A stretch of DNA of 34,064 nt from an uncultured SAR86 cluster bacterium (GTDB lineage: Bacteria > Pseudomonadota > Gammaproteobacteria > Magnimaribacterales > D2472). Shown here piece after piece: positions 1-9,067 of this stretch (position 1 is the stretch's first letter; every line of letters starts with the position of its first letter). The DNA lies in the NCBI GenBank assembly GCA_902517425.1, contig CABYCI010000011.1, positions 1-34,064 of the forward strand, written 5' to 3'. The position numbers and the translations under genes were made by a program. The notes beneath the pieces were generated by a model. The model did no database searches, had not been told where the DNA came from, and saw only the letters and a list, made by a program, of their open reading frames with translations.

Positions 1-2
1 CA

Positions 3-908
3 GCTCAAATTCCCAATGATGAGGTTCTGCCGTATGAATTGATCTCTACTTTATTTTCAGATTACTCATATAAGCAAAGATGGGTTTACGTTCCAAAAAA
101 TACAAAAGCTCAATATAAAGAGGACTGGGTGTTTGATTTTCCTGAGGGATCTGCATTAATTAAAACGTTTTACTACCCTGTAGACGAAAGAGATCCTGAA
201 AAGGGCAAAAATCTTTTAGAAACCAGGCTTCTTTTAAGAAAAGAAGACGGGTGGGAAGCTGTATCTTACGCTTGGAATGATGAACAAAATGAGGCTTTCA
301 AAAAAGTTGCTGGTAAGACTATAAATGTAGCTTGGACAGACTTTATGGGAGTTGAAAAAAATGTCAGATATAGAGTTCCAAATGTTAATCAATGCAAAGA
401 GTGTCACGCGGCTGATGATAAAATAACCCCTATAGGACCTAAAGCAAGAAATATTAATAAAGACTATGAGTTCAAAGATGGAGAATTTAATCAGCTTGCT
501 TATTGGATGAATAGACAAATAATTGATGAATATCCTCTTAAGCTTACTTCACCTGTTGATTGGACCGATACCAGCCAAGACATCAATGATAGAGTTAGAT
601 CCTATTTAGATATCAATTGTGGTCATTGTCATTCACCAACAGGTAATGCAAACTCAACAGGTTTATATCTTCATTTGAATGAAACTAGGGAAACTCATTT
701 AGGAATATACAAGAAACCGGTTGCAACTGGTCGCGGGAGTGGAGGAATGAAATACTCAATAGTTCCTGGAAAGCCAGAAGAATCAATATTATTACATAGG
801 ATGATATCGATGGACCCAGGAGTAATGATGCCAGAATCTGGAAGAGCTCTTACTCATGAAGAAGCGGTTGAAATGGTCAAAGACTGGATTTTGTTACTTA
901 AGGACTAA
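3..908 (+). CDS. Cytochrome c-like domain protein (TIGR03806/HNE_0200-like family), 5'-truncated by window edge
   Basis: Open frame continues upstream to window start (AQIPNDEVLPYELISTLFSDYSYKQRWVYVP...). Two CXXCH haem-binding motifs (CKECH, CGHCH) and a C-terminal GKPEESILLHRM...MMPE segment typical of this family. Confidence 0.8.
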   Translation, partial: AQIPNDEVLPYELISTLFSDYSYKQRWVYVPKNTKAQYKEDWVFDFPEGSALIKTFYYPVDERDPEKGKNLLETRLLLRKEDGWEAVSYAWNDEQNEAFKKVAGKTINVAWTDFMGVEKNVRYRVPNVNQCKECHAADDKITPIGPKARNINKDYEFKDGEFNQLAYWMNRQIIDEYPLKLTSPVDWTDTSQDINDRVRSYLDINCGHCHSPTGNANSTGLYLHLNETRETHLGIYKKPVATGRGSGGMKYSIVPGKPEESILLHRMISMDPGVMMPESGRALTHEEAVEMVKDWILLLKD

Positions 909-914
909 TTAAAA

Positions 915-1463
915 ATGAGTAAGAAATATTTTCTTATTTTTTTATTATTTTTTTTAATTGGGTGTGAAGTTCAAGAATCAAAAAATATCTATAAGCCTCC
1001 TCAAGAACTTGAAAGCTTCAAAAATGTATTTGAATTAAACATTTATACAAATGATCAAATCAACCAGATTAAAATAAAGCTAAAGAAGCTTCTACAAACA
1101 GACGTTATCGATCTAAAAGAGCCTATTTCTATTAATTTTGATATTGAAGATATACCCGACTATATTGATTGTGGATATATGAATGAAGAGATTTACGTTA
1201 ACTACATAGAAAGAATATTTGGCACTCAACTTCAAGCAGATATTGGTATTAATGTAAAAATGATTAACGATGGCATTCTGTTTGAGAAATTCAACATAAA
1301 GTATACTTTTACATCAAAAGAAACAGGAACCAGATGGAGATTTGCGACCAACAAACCAAAAGATTTGCTTGTTGGGAATCCGGTATACGATGAAAACCCC
1401 TACAGAAAATGTTTATCCAAAAATACATTAGAAAATGAGATTATCAAATACTTCAGCCTTTAA
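915..1463 (+). CDS. Hypothetical lipoprotein
   Basis: N-terminus MSKKYFLIFLLFFLIGCEVQ has a lipobox-like LIGC; no family recognised. Confidence 0.6.
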   Translation: MSKKYFLIFLLFFLIGCEVQESKNIYKPPQELESFKNVFELNIYTNDQINQIKIKLKKLLQTDVIDLKEPISINFDIEDIPDYIDCGYMNEEIYVNYIERIFGTQLQADIGINVKMINDGILFEKFNIKYTFTSKETGTRWRFATNKPKDLLVGNPVYDENPYRKCLSKNTLENEIIKYFSL

Positions 1464-1929
1464 ATTTTTTTTCATTACTTTTTTAGTTTTGAATTCATTT
1501 AATAGTATTGCGGAAGAAACAAGTTTAATTGAGGGTTATTGGCTAACATCAGCATCAATTGTAGAAGTAAAAAAATGCAACAATGAGCTTTGTGCAACCA
1601 TCGAACATATTTTCGTTGATGAGGGCACAGATCCTAAGTCTATACTTGATGACAATAACAAGAAAAAATCTTTAAGAAACAGACCTTTGATTGGCATTAA
1701 TCTACTTGAAGGTTTTGAATACTTGCAAGCGAGTGAAACGCATTACAAAGAAGGCAAGATTTATGATCCAGGTCGAGGAAGAGTCTTTAAATCAAATCTC
1801 AAATTACTTAAAAGTGGTAATCTAAAAGTTGAAGGATGCTTTATGAGAGTCTGCGGTCATGAAGAATGGCAACCATTGAAAATTATGATCAATGAGGATG
1901 GAACAAGATCAGCAGAACTAAAAAACTAA
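1435..1929 (+). CDS. DUF2147-like secreted protein
   Basis: Signal peptide; GYWLTSASIVEVKKCNNELCATIEHI...GRVFKSNLKLLKSGNLKVEGC pattern resembles DUF2147. Confidence 0.7.
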   Translation: MRLSNTSAFKFFFITFLVLNSFNSIAEETSLIEGYWLTSASIVEVKKCNNELCATIEHIFVDEGTDPKSILDDNNKKKSLRNRPLIGINLLEGFEYLQASETHYKEGKIYDPGRGRVFKSNLKLLKSGNLKVEGCFMRVCGHEEWQPLKIMINEDGTRSAELKN

Positions 1930-1973
1930 TTTATAGTTAAGCATTTATACAAATATACTAATATTAATTAATT

Positions 1974-2333
1974 ATGAAAAAGATAAACTTCACATCAAAA
2001 TTTAGCAAGTTCACTGACCAGTGGTCTCCTAAAGTTATTGCGCAAATGAACGACTATCAATTTAAACTTGTCAAAATTGAGAATGACTTTACTTGGCACA
2101 AGCATGACGATACAGATGAGGTATTTATAGTGCTAGAGGGGCAAATATTTATTGAATTTGAGGACGAAACAATTGAAATCAATGAAGGTGAAATGTTAGT
2201 TGTACCAGCAGGTATAAAGCATAAGCCTTTTGCTGAAAGAGAGGCAAAAATAATGTTAGTTGAGCCATCAGGAGTTGTTAATACTGGAGACAATGAAGGA
2301 GAACTAACTGCACCTAATGATCAGTGGATTTAG
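1974..2333 (+). CDS. Cupin domain protein
   Basis: FTWHKHDDTDEVFIVLEGQIFIEFEDETIEINEGEMLVVPAGIKHKP: cupin motif 1/2. Confidence 0.9.
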   Translation: MKKINFTSKFSKFTDQWSPKVIAQMNDYQFKLVKIENDFTWHKHDDTDEVFIVLEGQIFIEFEDETIEINEGEMLVVPAGIKHKPFAEREAKIMLVEPSGVVNTGDNEGELTAPNDQWI

Positions 2334-2345
2334 ATATTTATCTAA

Positions 2346-3776
2346 ATGAAAAATATCTTAAAAAATAACCTTATATTTTATTTATTAATATTATCAGGTT
2401 GCGGAGGAGGTACCTCATCGCCTTTGCCAATTGATAATTCAAATCAAATACCTGAACCAATTGCTTTATTCAATTCTGATCCAATTACACTTCTTGATGC
2501 TGCAAGTTATTACTCCAATGCATGTAACAACCCATCATTTCAATTCTTAATTCCAACTAAGATAAATGAAGATGCTTATACAGACTTTATTGCACATTAT
2601 TGGTGTGACAGCCTTACTCCTGCAGAATACGATATTGCACCAACTGCAGATGCTTTAGTTGCCTACGTTAGTAATAATTTTGGAGAATATAAGATCGATA
2701 ATGTTAATGTTTTTGGTGAAATAAATCCAAAGCTTGGAGGCGCAAGTAGAAAGTATGCTCGCGGAGATATAAACGAAGATGGAAAAGACGACTTTGCTTT
2801 CGCAATAAACTGGGAAGATGGCAGAGCTTCATTTAATTATCAATCTATGATCTCAAATTATGCCAAACCAGCAATCCTTTTAAGCAATGATTCAGGTTAT
2901 CAGGTAATAAGATTAGGCACTGAAGATTGGGGTCATTCAGTTCAAATCAAAGATAACAAAGTATTTTTTGCTGGGCACTCATCACAAGTTTTTGAACTTA
3001 TTGAATCAAACTGGATTAATATTTCTGATTCTTATGACAATCTGAGTTTCGCAAGTTTCTTAATCTTCGATGACTTTATTATTAACAGTGTAAGAAAAGA
3101 ATTTTCTCAAGGACTTGAACTTATCAAAGAAAATAAAATTATTTCATCTATTATGATTGAAGAGTCATTTAAGGTTAATTTTGAAAGCTGGAATAATGCT
3201 GGCTCAAATAATTTCAGTGAATTAGGCGTTTACAACATTCAAGGTGAAAATTATTTTCATGGAATGATATCTAAGATGTGTAAAAAAGATGACATTATTG
3301 TTGCGACTATAAATGCAAGCAAGCTTATTTCAGGTGAGATAGAAGAAGGAGGCTATTATTCAGAATCTGAAACAACGCCTGTTGTAATATTTTCTTTTTA
3401 TGAAATTTACAATGAATCCCTTAGGGAACTTGATATTAATATTATTAACGAGGAGATCAATCATAATTTTAATTTTTTTGACTGTATTGATGTAAATAAC
3501 GATCAACGGAAAGACATTATTGCCCAAGTTTTCAGTGAACAGTGGAATGATCAAGATAATAACAGGGGAGTGCCGGAAGTATATATTAATGATAATGGAA
3601 GTTATTTCAATTTAGATACATCTAACTGGCCTGTTTACTCTTATACAGATGATTCTCAAGGTTATTTGTATGATATTGATGACAACGCAACTCCTGATTT
3701 AATTGTTTTCCCTTTAAAAATTAATACTTCAGGCAGCATTGAAATATATACCACAAATAAAAACATCACAGATTAA
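2346..3776 (+). CDS. Lipoprotein with FG-GAP/VCBS-like repeats
   Basis: Lipobox LILSGCGGG; repeated Asp-rich loops DINEDGKDDFAF, DVNNDQRKDIIA, DIDDNATPDLIV. Confidence 0.65.
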   Translation: MKNILKNNLIFYLLILSGCGGGTSSPLPIDNSNQIPEPIALFNSDPITLLDAASYYSNACNNPSFQFLIPTKINEDAYTDFIAHYWCDSLTPAEYDIAPTADALVAYVSNNFGEYKIDNVNVFGEINPKLGGASRKYARGDINEDGKDDFAFAINWEDGRASFNYQSMISNYAKPAILLSNDSGYQVIRLGTEDWGHSVQIKDNKVFFAGHSSQVFELIESNWINISDSYDNLSFASFLIFDDFIINSVRKEFSQGLELIKENKIISSIMIEESFKVNFESWNNAGSNNFSELGVYNIQGENYFHGMISKMCKKDDIIVATINASKLISGEIEEGGYYSESETTPVVIFSFYEIYNESLRELDINIINEEINHNFNFFDCIDVNNDQRKDIIAQVFSEQWNDQDNNRGVPEVYINDNGSYFNLDTSNWPVYSYTDDSQGYLYDIDDNATPDLIVFPLKINTSGSIEIYTTNKNITD

Positions 3777-3844
3777 TCTTTTCTCTGCTTCAAATTCTGA
3801 TCAAATATTATTAGTAGATCATGAAGTTATGTTAACTTGTGCTT

Positions 3845-5053
3845 ATGAGTAAATTTTTACTTCTTGTTATATTTATCTTAGTTACTGTATTTGTAATCTA
3901 TAGCCCAAACCTAATTCGCCTTTATAAGCTTTCTAACCTGTATAACGAAAAGACGATAGCCTATAACTTTATAAACATGGATAAGTTTTTTTTCATATCT
4001 GAGCCAATTTCTGCGTCCGATAATCCATACTTTTTTGAAGAAAGCTATATCAATTTGCCAACAACATATAGCCTTGATGGAGAGGAACACAATCTTATTG
4101 AAGGATTAGAATATTTTTCTACAGACGGATTAATCATTCTTCATAAAGATAAAATCCTTTATGAAAATTATTGGAACGGCAATGATCGTTATAGCAAGCA
4201 CATTTCATGGTCAGTAGCTAAGTCATTTTTATCTGCGTTAATTGGTATAGCCATAGATGAAGGTCTAATTGATAGCATTGAGGATCCAGCGACAAAATAT
4301 TTACCTGATTTTAAGGGCACTGGATATGATGGAGTTAAAATCAAAAATATTCTTCAGATGTCTTCTGGAGTTAGTTTCAATGAAGATTACGCAGACCCAA
4401 ATTCAGATATAAATAAGTTTGGCAGGGCTGCAGCAAGAGGAACACCATTTAGAGAGTTCGCAAAAACTTTAACAAATGGAAAAGAACAGGGGACTTATAA
4501 TCATTATGTCAGCATAGATACTCAAGTCCTTGGAATGATTTTAGAGTCAGTATCTGATATGCCACTTCGAGAATATCTCTCTAAAAAAATTTGGAGCAAA
4601 ATAGGCATGGAGAGCGACGCTTATTACATAACAGATAAGACTGGTGTTGATATGGCTCTTGGAGGATTAAATGCAACTCTAAGGGACTATTCCAAGTTTG
4701 GATATTTATATTTAAATAATGGCAGTTGGTTTGGTGAACAGATTGTTCCAAAGGAATGGGTAAAAGCTTCCTATACTCCCGATGCCGATCACTTAATGCC
4801 AAATGCTGGAGAATTATCTTCAAGCGAATGGGGGTATGGATATCAGTGGTGGGTCCCTGGGGACCCAATCACTGACTTCACGGCTCATGGAGTTTATAAC
4901 CAATTTATATATGTTGATCCAGAGTCAGGTATTGTAATTGCAAAAACCTCTTCAAACCACAGATTTAGAGCTGAAAAAGAATACTCAAAAGCAGCTCATA
5001 TAGCCATGTTTAGATCAATCACCAATCACATTAAGCAAAGAATAAGTGATTGA
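3845..5053 (+). CDS. Serine hydrolase, class C beta-lactamase-like
   Basis: SWSVAKSFLSALIG (SxxK), ...YLPDFKGTGYDGVKIKNILQMSSG, GYGYQWWVPG, AHGVYNQF. ATG at 3845 preferred over GTG at 3839. Confidence 0.85.
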   Translation: MSKFLLLVIFILVTVFVIYSPNLIRLYKLSNLYNEKTIAYNFINMDKFFFISEPISASDNPYFFEESYINLPTTYSLDGEEHNLIEGLEYFSTDGLIILHKDKILYENYWNGNDRYSKHISWSVAKSFLSALIGIAIDEGLIDSIEDPATKYLPDFKGTGYDGVKIKNILQMSSGVSFNEDYADPNSDINKFGRAAARGTPFREFAKTLTNGKEQGTYNHYVSIDTQVLGMILESVSDMPLREYLSKKIWSKIGMESDAYYITDKTGVDMALGGLNATLRDYSKFGYLYLNNGSWFGEQIVPKEWVKASYTPDADHLMPNAGELSSSEWGYGYQWWVPGDPITDFTAHGVYNQFIYVDPESGIVIAKTSSNHRFRAEKEYSKAAHIAMFRSITNHIKQRISD

Positions 5054-5115
5054 TTTGTATTAGATTTAATTCTTTCATAGAATTAGTACTGATATTCAAA
5101 ATCAAAGGAGAAGAA

Positions 5116-5727
5116 ATGAATACAAAGTTTATTAGTTTTATCGCAATAGTATTTTCAGTAAGTTCTTTAGCTGGCCATCATGAAGGCGGTCATATGCATA
5201 GTGATTCACCAAAATGGCAGATCAAAGCATATACAGGCGCTGCTCCAAGTTTTATAGGAGATTTCGCTTCAGTAGTTGGTGCTGACGGGACAGTTTTAAG
5301 AGAAGGAACAAATGGTTGGACCTGTTTAGCATTTACAGCAAATATGATGGGAGATTCAATGGATCCAAGAATGGCTACACCAGCATGCATGGATTCTAAT
5401 GCTATGGCTTGGGCAAACGCATATATGAATGAGGAAGTGCCAGAACTTACAAATGATGGATGGGCCTGGATGATTCATGGTGATACTGGCGCTGATAACT
5501 TTAGAGCATACTCTGAAGGAGATAAAGCCGGTACTGATCCAGAAGATTGGATTGAATCTGGCGCACATTTAATGTTGATGCCAAAAGATCCAAAATCTTT
5601 AGAAAATACGACGACTGATTTCAATACAGGATCACCTTATGTGATGTTTAAAGGAACACCATATGTTCATCTTATGATTCCTGTATCAGGATATTATGAT
5701 TTTCAGCCTGAGGCAGCACCTAAATAA
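5116..5727 (+). CDS. Secreted hypothetical protein with His-rich mature N-terminus
   Basis: ATG at 5116 preceded by AAAGGAG Shine-Dalgarno; signal peptide MNTKFISFIAIVFSVSSLA then GHHEGGHMHSD. Confidence 0.75.
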   Translation: MNTKFISFIAIVFSVSSLAGHHEGGHMHSDSPKWQIKAYTGAAPSFIGDFASVVGADGTVLREGTNGWTCLAFTANMMGDSMDPRMATPACMDSNAMAWANAYMNEEVPELTNDGWAWMIHGDTGADNFRAYSEGDKAGTDPEDWIESGAHLMLMPKDPKSLENTTTDFNTGSPYVMFKGTPYVHLMIPVSGYYDFQPEAAPK

Positions 5728-5737
5728 TTAAATAATA

Positions 5738-6049
5738 ATGGAAGAAGTCAAAGTCTATTTAATAGCAAATTTGCAGATACATGATGCTGATAAGTATAGA
5801 GAATACGAAAAAGGCTTCTTCCCAATATTAAAAAAACATGGTGGTGAGTTCATTACTTTTGATGACAACATCATAAACGTCGAAGGGGATAAGCCAATGG
5901 AAGGCAGAGTAATTTTATTTAGCTTTCCATCTGCAAAGCATGCTGATGAGTGGTATGCAGATCCAGAGTATCAAGAGCTATCAGAACATAGAAGAGCAAG
6001 CGTTACTACAACTTTGACCAGAGTTAGCGGATTACCGCCGAGGAAATAG
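5738..6049 (+). CDS. DUF1330 family protein
   Basis: YLIANLQIHDADKYREYEKGFFPILKKHGGEFITFDDN...EGRVILFSFPSAKHADEWYADPEYQEL. Confidence 0.88.
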   Translation: MEEVKVYLIANLQIHDADKYREYEKGFFPILKKHGGEFITFDDNIINVEGDKPMEGRVILFSFPSAKHADEWYADPEYQELSEHRRASVTTTLTRVSGLPPRK

Positions 6050-6053
6050 AAAC

Positions 6054-6359
6054 ATGGAAAGATATAAAACTTTTAAAGAATTTTACCCTTACTATTTATC
6101 TGAACACGATAATAAATATACCAAGCTTATGCATTTTATAGGCACAAGTATTGGAATCGTCTTTTTGATTCAATTCTTTTTAACTTTTAATTTTATAAAT
6201 TTATTATTTGCCTTACTGTCCGGCTATGCCTTTGCATGGGTAGGACACTTTTTTGTTGAAAAAAATAAACCAGCCACATTCAAATATCCATTCTATAGTT
6301 TCATTGGAGACCATAAAATGTATTTTGAAATCTTGCAGGGCAAACATAAAATTTTTTAG
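6054..6359 (+). CDS. DUF962 / Mpo1-like membrane protein
   Basis: FKEFYPYYLSEHDNKYTKLMHFIGTSIG...AWVGHFFVEKNKPATFKYPFYSFIGDHKM: conserved DUF962 pattern. Confidence 0.88.
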   Translation: MERYKTFKEFYPYYLSEHDNKYTKLMHFIGTSIGIVFLIQFFLTFNFINLLFALLSGYAFAWVGHFFVEKNKPATFKYPFYSFIGDHKMYFEILQGKHKIF

Positions 6360-6384
6360 AACATAAGTTTTAGTAAATTCTTAG

Positions 6385-7167
6385 ATGTCCTTGATTGATA
6401 TTGATTTTTGGGAAGACCCTCCATGGGGAGATGGTAAGCATAAGTATCGTCTTGGTTTAAAGCCAATTGAACGAGATAAATGGCTAAATAGAAAACCAAA
6501 TGAGACTTTATATAATCATAAAAAAAATCTACTAGACACCAGTTACAACAAAGTTATTGCAACCACAAAATACTCTTTAAATGCACAAAAACATTTAGCA
6601 GATATCTTTGAAATTAAAGATACGAAGTATCCTGATTTAATAGCAGAACTATGCTTAAACATTCAAGATGATTTATGTGTAATGGAGTCCAGTGATGAGC
6701 AGAGGCTTATTGCTGCAAGCATATGTTCTCCAAGTTATTGGGATGTGAGAACAAAGATTGGCAGGCCTCTAAAAGAAATTCATGATCCAGTGGTTTCATT
6801 GGATAAGAAAATAGGAGATAAAATCTCAACATTCATACGACAAGCACCAATAATGAAACCTTTTGCTAGACAAAATTGGTTAATACATGGCGATACAAAA
6901 AGATTCCATTTAAAGGAAGAAGAATCACTTAAAACAAATCCATCAGAGTGGTTCATAAGGTCTGAAAAAGAAACCATCTGTAGATATCATGAAGATTTCT
7001 CTCTTTTTACTATTAATGTTTTATTTCAACCTTTAAAAGAGATTTTCAATCATCCAAGGCAACAACACAGCCTTATCAATAGTCTTGAGCAATTGGATGC
7101 GGATGAGTCAGATTATTTTGGTGGCAATACTAAGATTAATATTTTATTAGAATATCTTTTAGATTAA
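6385..7167 (+). CDS. DUF3445 (haem-dependent oxidative N-demethylase alpha-like) protein
   Basis: KYRLGLKPIERDKWL...LNIQDDLCVMESSDEQRLIAASICSPSYWDVRTKIGRPLKEIHDPV...WFIRSEKETICRYHEDFSLFTIN. Confidence 0.75.
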   Translation: MSLIDIDFWEDPPWGDGKHKYRLGLKPIERDKWLNRKPNETLYNHKKNLLDTSYNKVIATTKYSLNAQKHLADIFEIKDTKYPDLIAELCLNIQDDLCVMESSDEQRLIAASICSPSYWDVRTKIGRPLKEIHDPVVSLDKKIGDKISTFIRQAPIMKPFARQNWLIHGDTKRFHLKEEESLKTNPSEWFIRSEKETICRYHEDFSLFTINVLFQPLKEIFNHPRQQHSLINSLEQLDADESDYFGGNTKINILLEYLLD

Positions 7168-7206
7168 GTGTAGTAAAATAGCTATTACATATATAGGGGG
7201 CTATAG

Positions 7207-7707
7207 ATGTATGGAGGAATTTCATTAATTGGCTGGTTCCACACTATTATTGGGACTGCTGGAATCATAACAGGCATTTATCTATTAATTAGGTATGAGT
7301 TTATTAATATATGGTCTAGTCTAGGCATGTTTTATATTATTTGTACCCTATTGGCATCAGGATCATCATTATTTATTTTTAGTGCAACTGGAGAATTTAA
7401 TGATGCTCATATCCTTTCAATTTTGACAATACTTGCAATTATTGGAGCATTTATTTTAGATAGATTTTCCCTATTCGGATTTTTAACAAAATACCTAAAG
7501 GAGCTAGCTCTATCAGTTACAATCTTATTTAGTATGCTTCCTACAACAGCCGAAGTTTTAAAAAGACTGCCACCTAAAAATCCATTTGTAGATTCAATTT
7601 ACGATCCTCTCATTATGAAATTTTATATGTCTTACCTTGTAATTTATGTAGTCTTTGCTATATATCAAATCTTTTTAATTAAAGGAGGGTCATATAATGA
7701 CAAATAA
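7207..7707 (+). CDS. Hypothetical integral membrane protein
   Basis: Four or so hydrophobic segments; SD-like ggggg upstream; overlaps downstream ALDH start by 11 nt. Confidence 0.6.
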   Translation: MYGGISLIGWFHTIIGTAGIITGIYLLIRYEFINIWSSLGMFYIICTLLASGSSLFIFSATGEFNDAHILSILTILAIIGAFILDRFSLFGFLTKYLKELALSVTILFSMLPTTAEVLKRLPPKNPFVDSIYDPLIMKFYMSYLVIYVVFAIYQIFLIKGGSYNDK

Positions 7708-9067
7708 TTTTGAAACAACTGTAACCAAATCTAAAGATATCTCTATGAGGTGGAGGAATATCCCAGCTCCTCAAAGGGGAGAAATGATTAGACAGTTTGG
7801 AGAGGAGCTAAGATCACAAAAAGAATCCCTTGCTCTAACCATTACCAAGGAAGCTAGAAAAATAAAAACGGAGTCTTTGGGCGAAGTGCAAGAAGCTATA
7901 GATATGTGTGACTTTGCAGTTGGCTTGAGTAGGCAGTTATATGGTTTAACCATGCCAAGTGAAAGACCAAATCATAGACTTCAAGAATTATGGCATCCTC
8001 TTGGAGTTGTTGGATGTATAACAGCATTTAACTTTCCTATGGCGGTTTTTGCTTGGAATTTTTGCTTAGCAGCTGTATGTGGAAATAGCATTATTTGGAA
8101 ACCAAGCCCACATGCAAATGAATGCGCTAAAGGCATTAAAGAAGCTTGGGATAAAGTAAGTGGCGACTTCTCAGATTTAGTTTTAATTTTAGAGGGTGGG
8201 AATGAAGAAGCTGTTTCCATATGCAAAGACAAAAGAATAGCACTTGTTTCTGCCACAGGAAGCACCGAAATGGGCAAGGAGTTAGCACCAATAGTTTCAG
8301 CCAGGCTGGGAAAACTTTTACTAGAGCTAGGAGGCAACAATGCAGCCATTGTATCTCCTTCAGCAAATTTAGATTTAACTATTAAAGGTATAGCTTTTTC
8401 TGCTTGTGGTACAGCTGGTCAAAGATGCACTTCTCTTAGAAGGCTATTTGTTCATAAAGATATTTATACGGATTGTGTAGAGAGACTTAAAAATTGTTTT
8501 GATGATTTAGTTATAGGCTGTCCTTCAAAAGAAAACTCACAAATAGGACCTTTAATTTCTGAAAACAGCTATAACTCAATGCAGAAAATTTTAGACTCTC
8601 TTAAGGCTAAGGAGGTTGAAGTTATTGGGGGTGATAGACTGGAAATAGAAGACCCAAAGGAATTCTATGTAAAACCTGCTTTGGTTCTTGTTAAAAATAT
8701 TGAAGATGAAATGCTGACAGAGACCTTTGCTCCAATTTTATATGTAAAAGAATATGAAGATATTAAGGATGCAATTCACATGCAGAATGATGTAGCACAG
8801 GGCTTAAGCAGTTCGATTTTTACAAATGACATAAGAGAATCTGAATTATTTCTAAGTGAAGATGGAAGTGATTGTGGAATTGCTAATGTAAATATTGGTA
8901 CAAGTGGTGCTGAGATTGGAGGAGCATTTGGTGGCGAGAAGGACACAGGTGGAGGAAGGGAGTCTGGTTCTGATGCATGGAAAAATTATATGAGAAGAGT
9001 AACTGCAACTGTCAATTATGGTGAAGAGTTACCCTTAGCTCAAGGAGTTGAATTTGATGAAAGCTAA
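7697..9067 (+). CDS. Aldehyde dehydrogenase, ALDH7/alpha-aminoadipate semialdehyde dehydrogenase-like
   Basis: ELWHPLGVVGCITAFNFPMAVFAWNF, LLELGGNNAAIV, GTAGQRCTSLRR, GTSGAEIGGAFGGEKDTGGGRESGSDAWKNYMRR. Confidence 0.92.
   Translation: MTNNFETTVTKSKDISMRWRNIPAPQRGEMIRQFGEELRSQKESLALTITKEARKIKTESLGEVQEAIDMCDFAVGLSRQLYGLTMPSERPNHRLQELWHPLGVVGCITAFNFPMAVFAWNFCLAAVCGNSIIWKPSPHANECAKGIKEAWDKVSGDFSDLVLILEGGNEEAVSICKDKRIALVSATGSTEMGKELAPIVSARLGKLLLELGGNNAAIVSPSANLDLTIKGIAFSACGTAGQRCTSLRRLFVHKDIYTDCVERLKNCFDDLVIGCPSKENSQIGPLISENSYNSMQKILDSLKAKEVEVIGGDRLEIEDPKEFYVKPALVLVKNIEDEMLTETFAPILYVKEYEDIKDAIHMQNDVAQGLSSSIFTNDIRESELFLSEDGSDCGIANVNIGTSGAEIGGAFGGEKDTGGGRESGSDAWKNYMRRVTATVNYGEELPLAQGVEFDES

Noticed and set aside
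915-1929. Possible frameshift splitting one gene into two at 1435-1463
   Set aside because: The downstream ORF has its own ATG, signal peptide and complete DUF2147-like domain, while the upstream one has its own lipobox; two genes with a 29-nt overlap is simpler.
7981-8366. Two overlapping minus-strand ORFs (122 and 76 aa) inside the ALDH gene
   Set aside because: Fully antisense to a well-recognised ALDH; low-complexity Ser/Pro/Leu-rich translations typical of reverse-frame artefacts.
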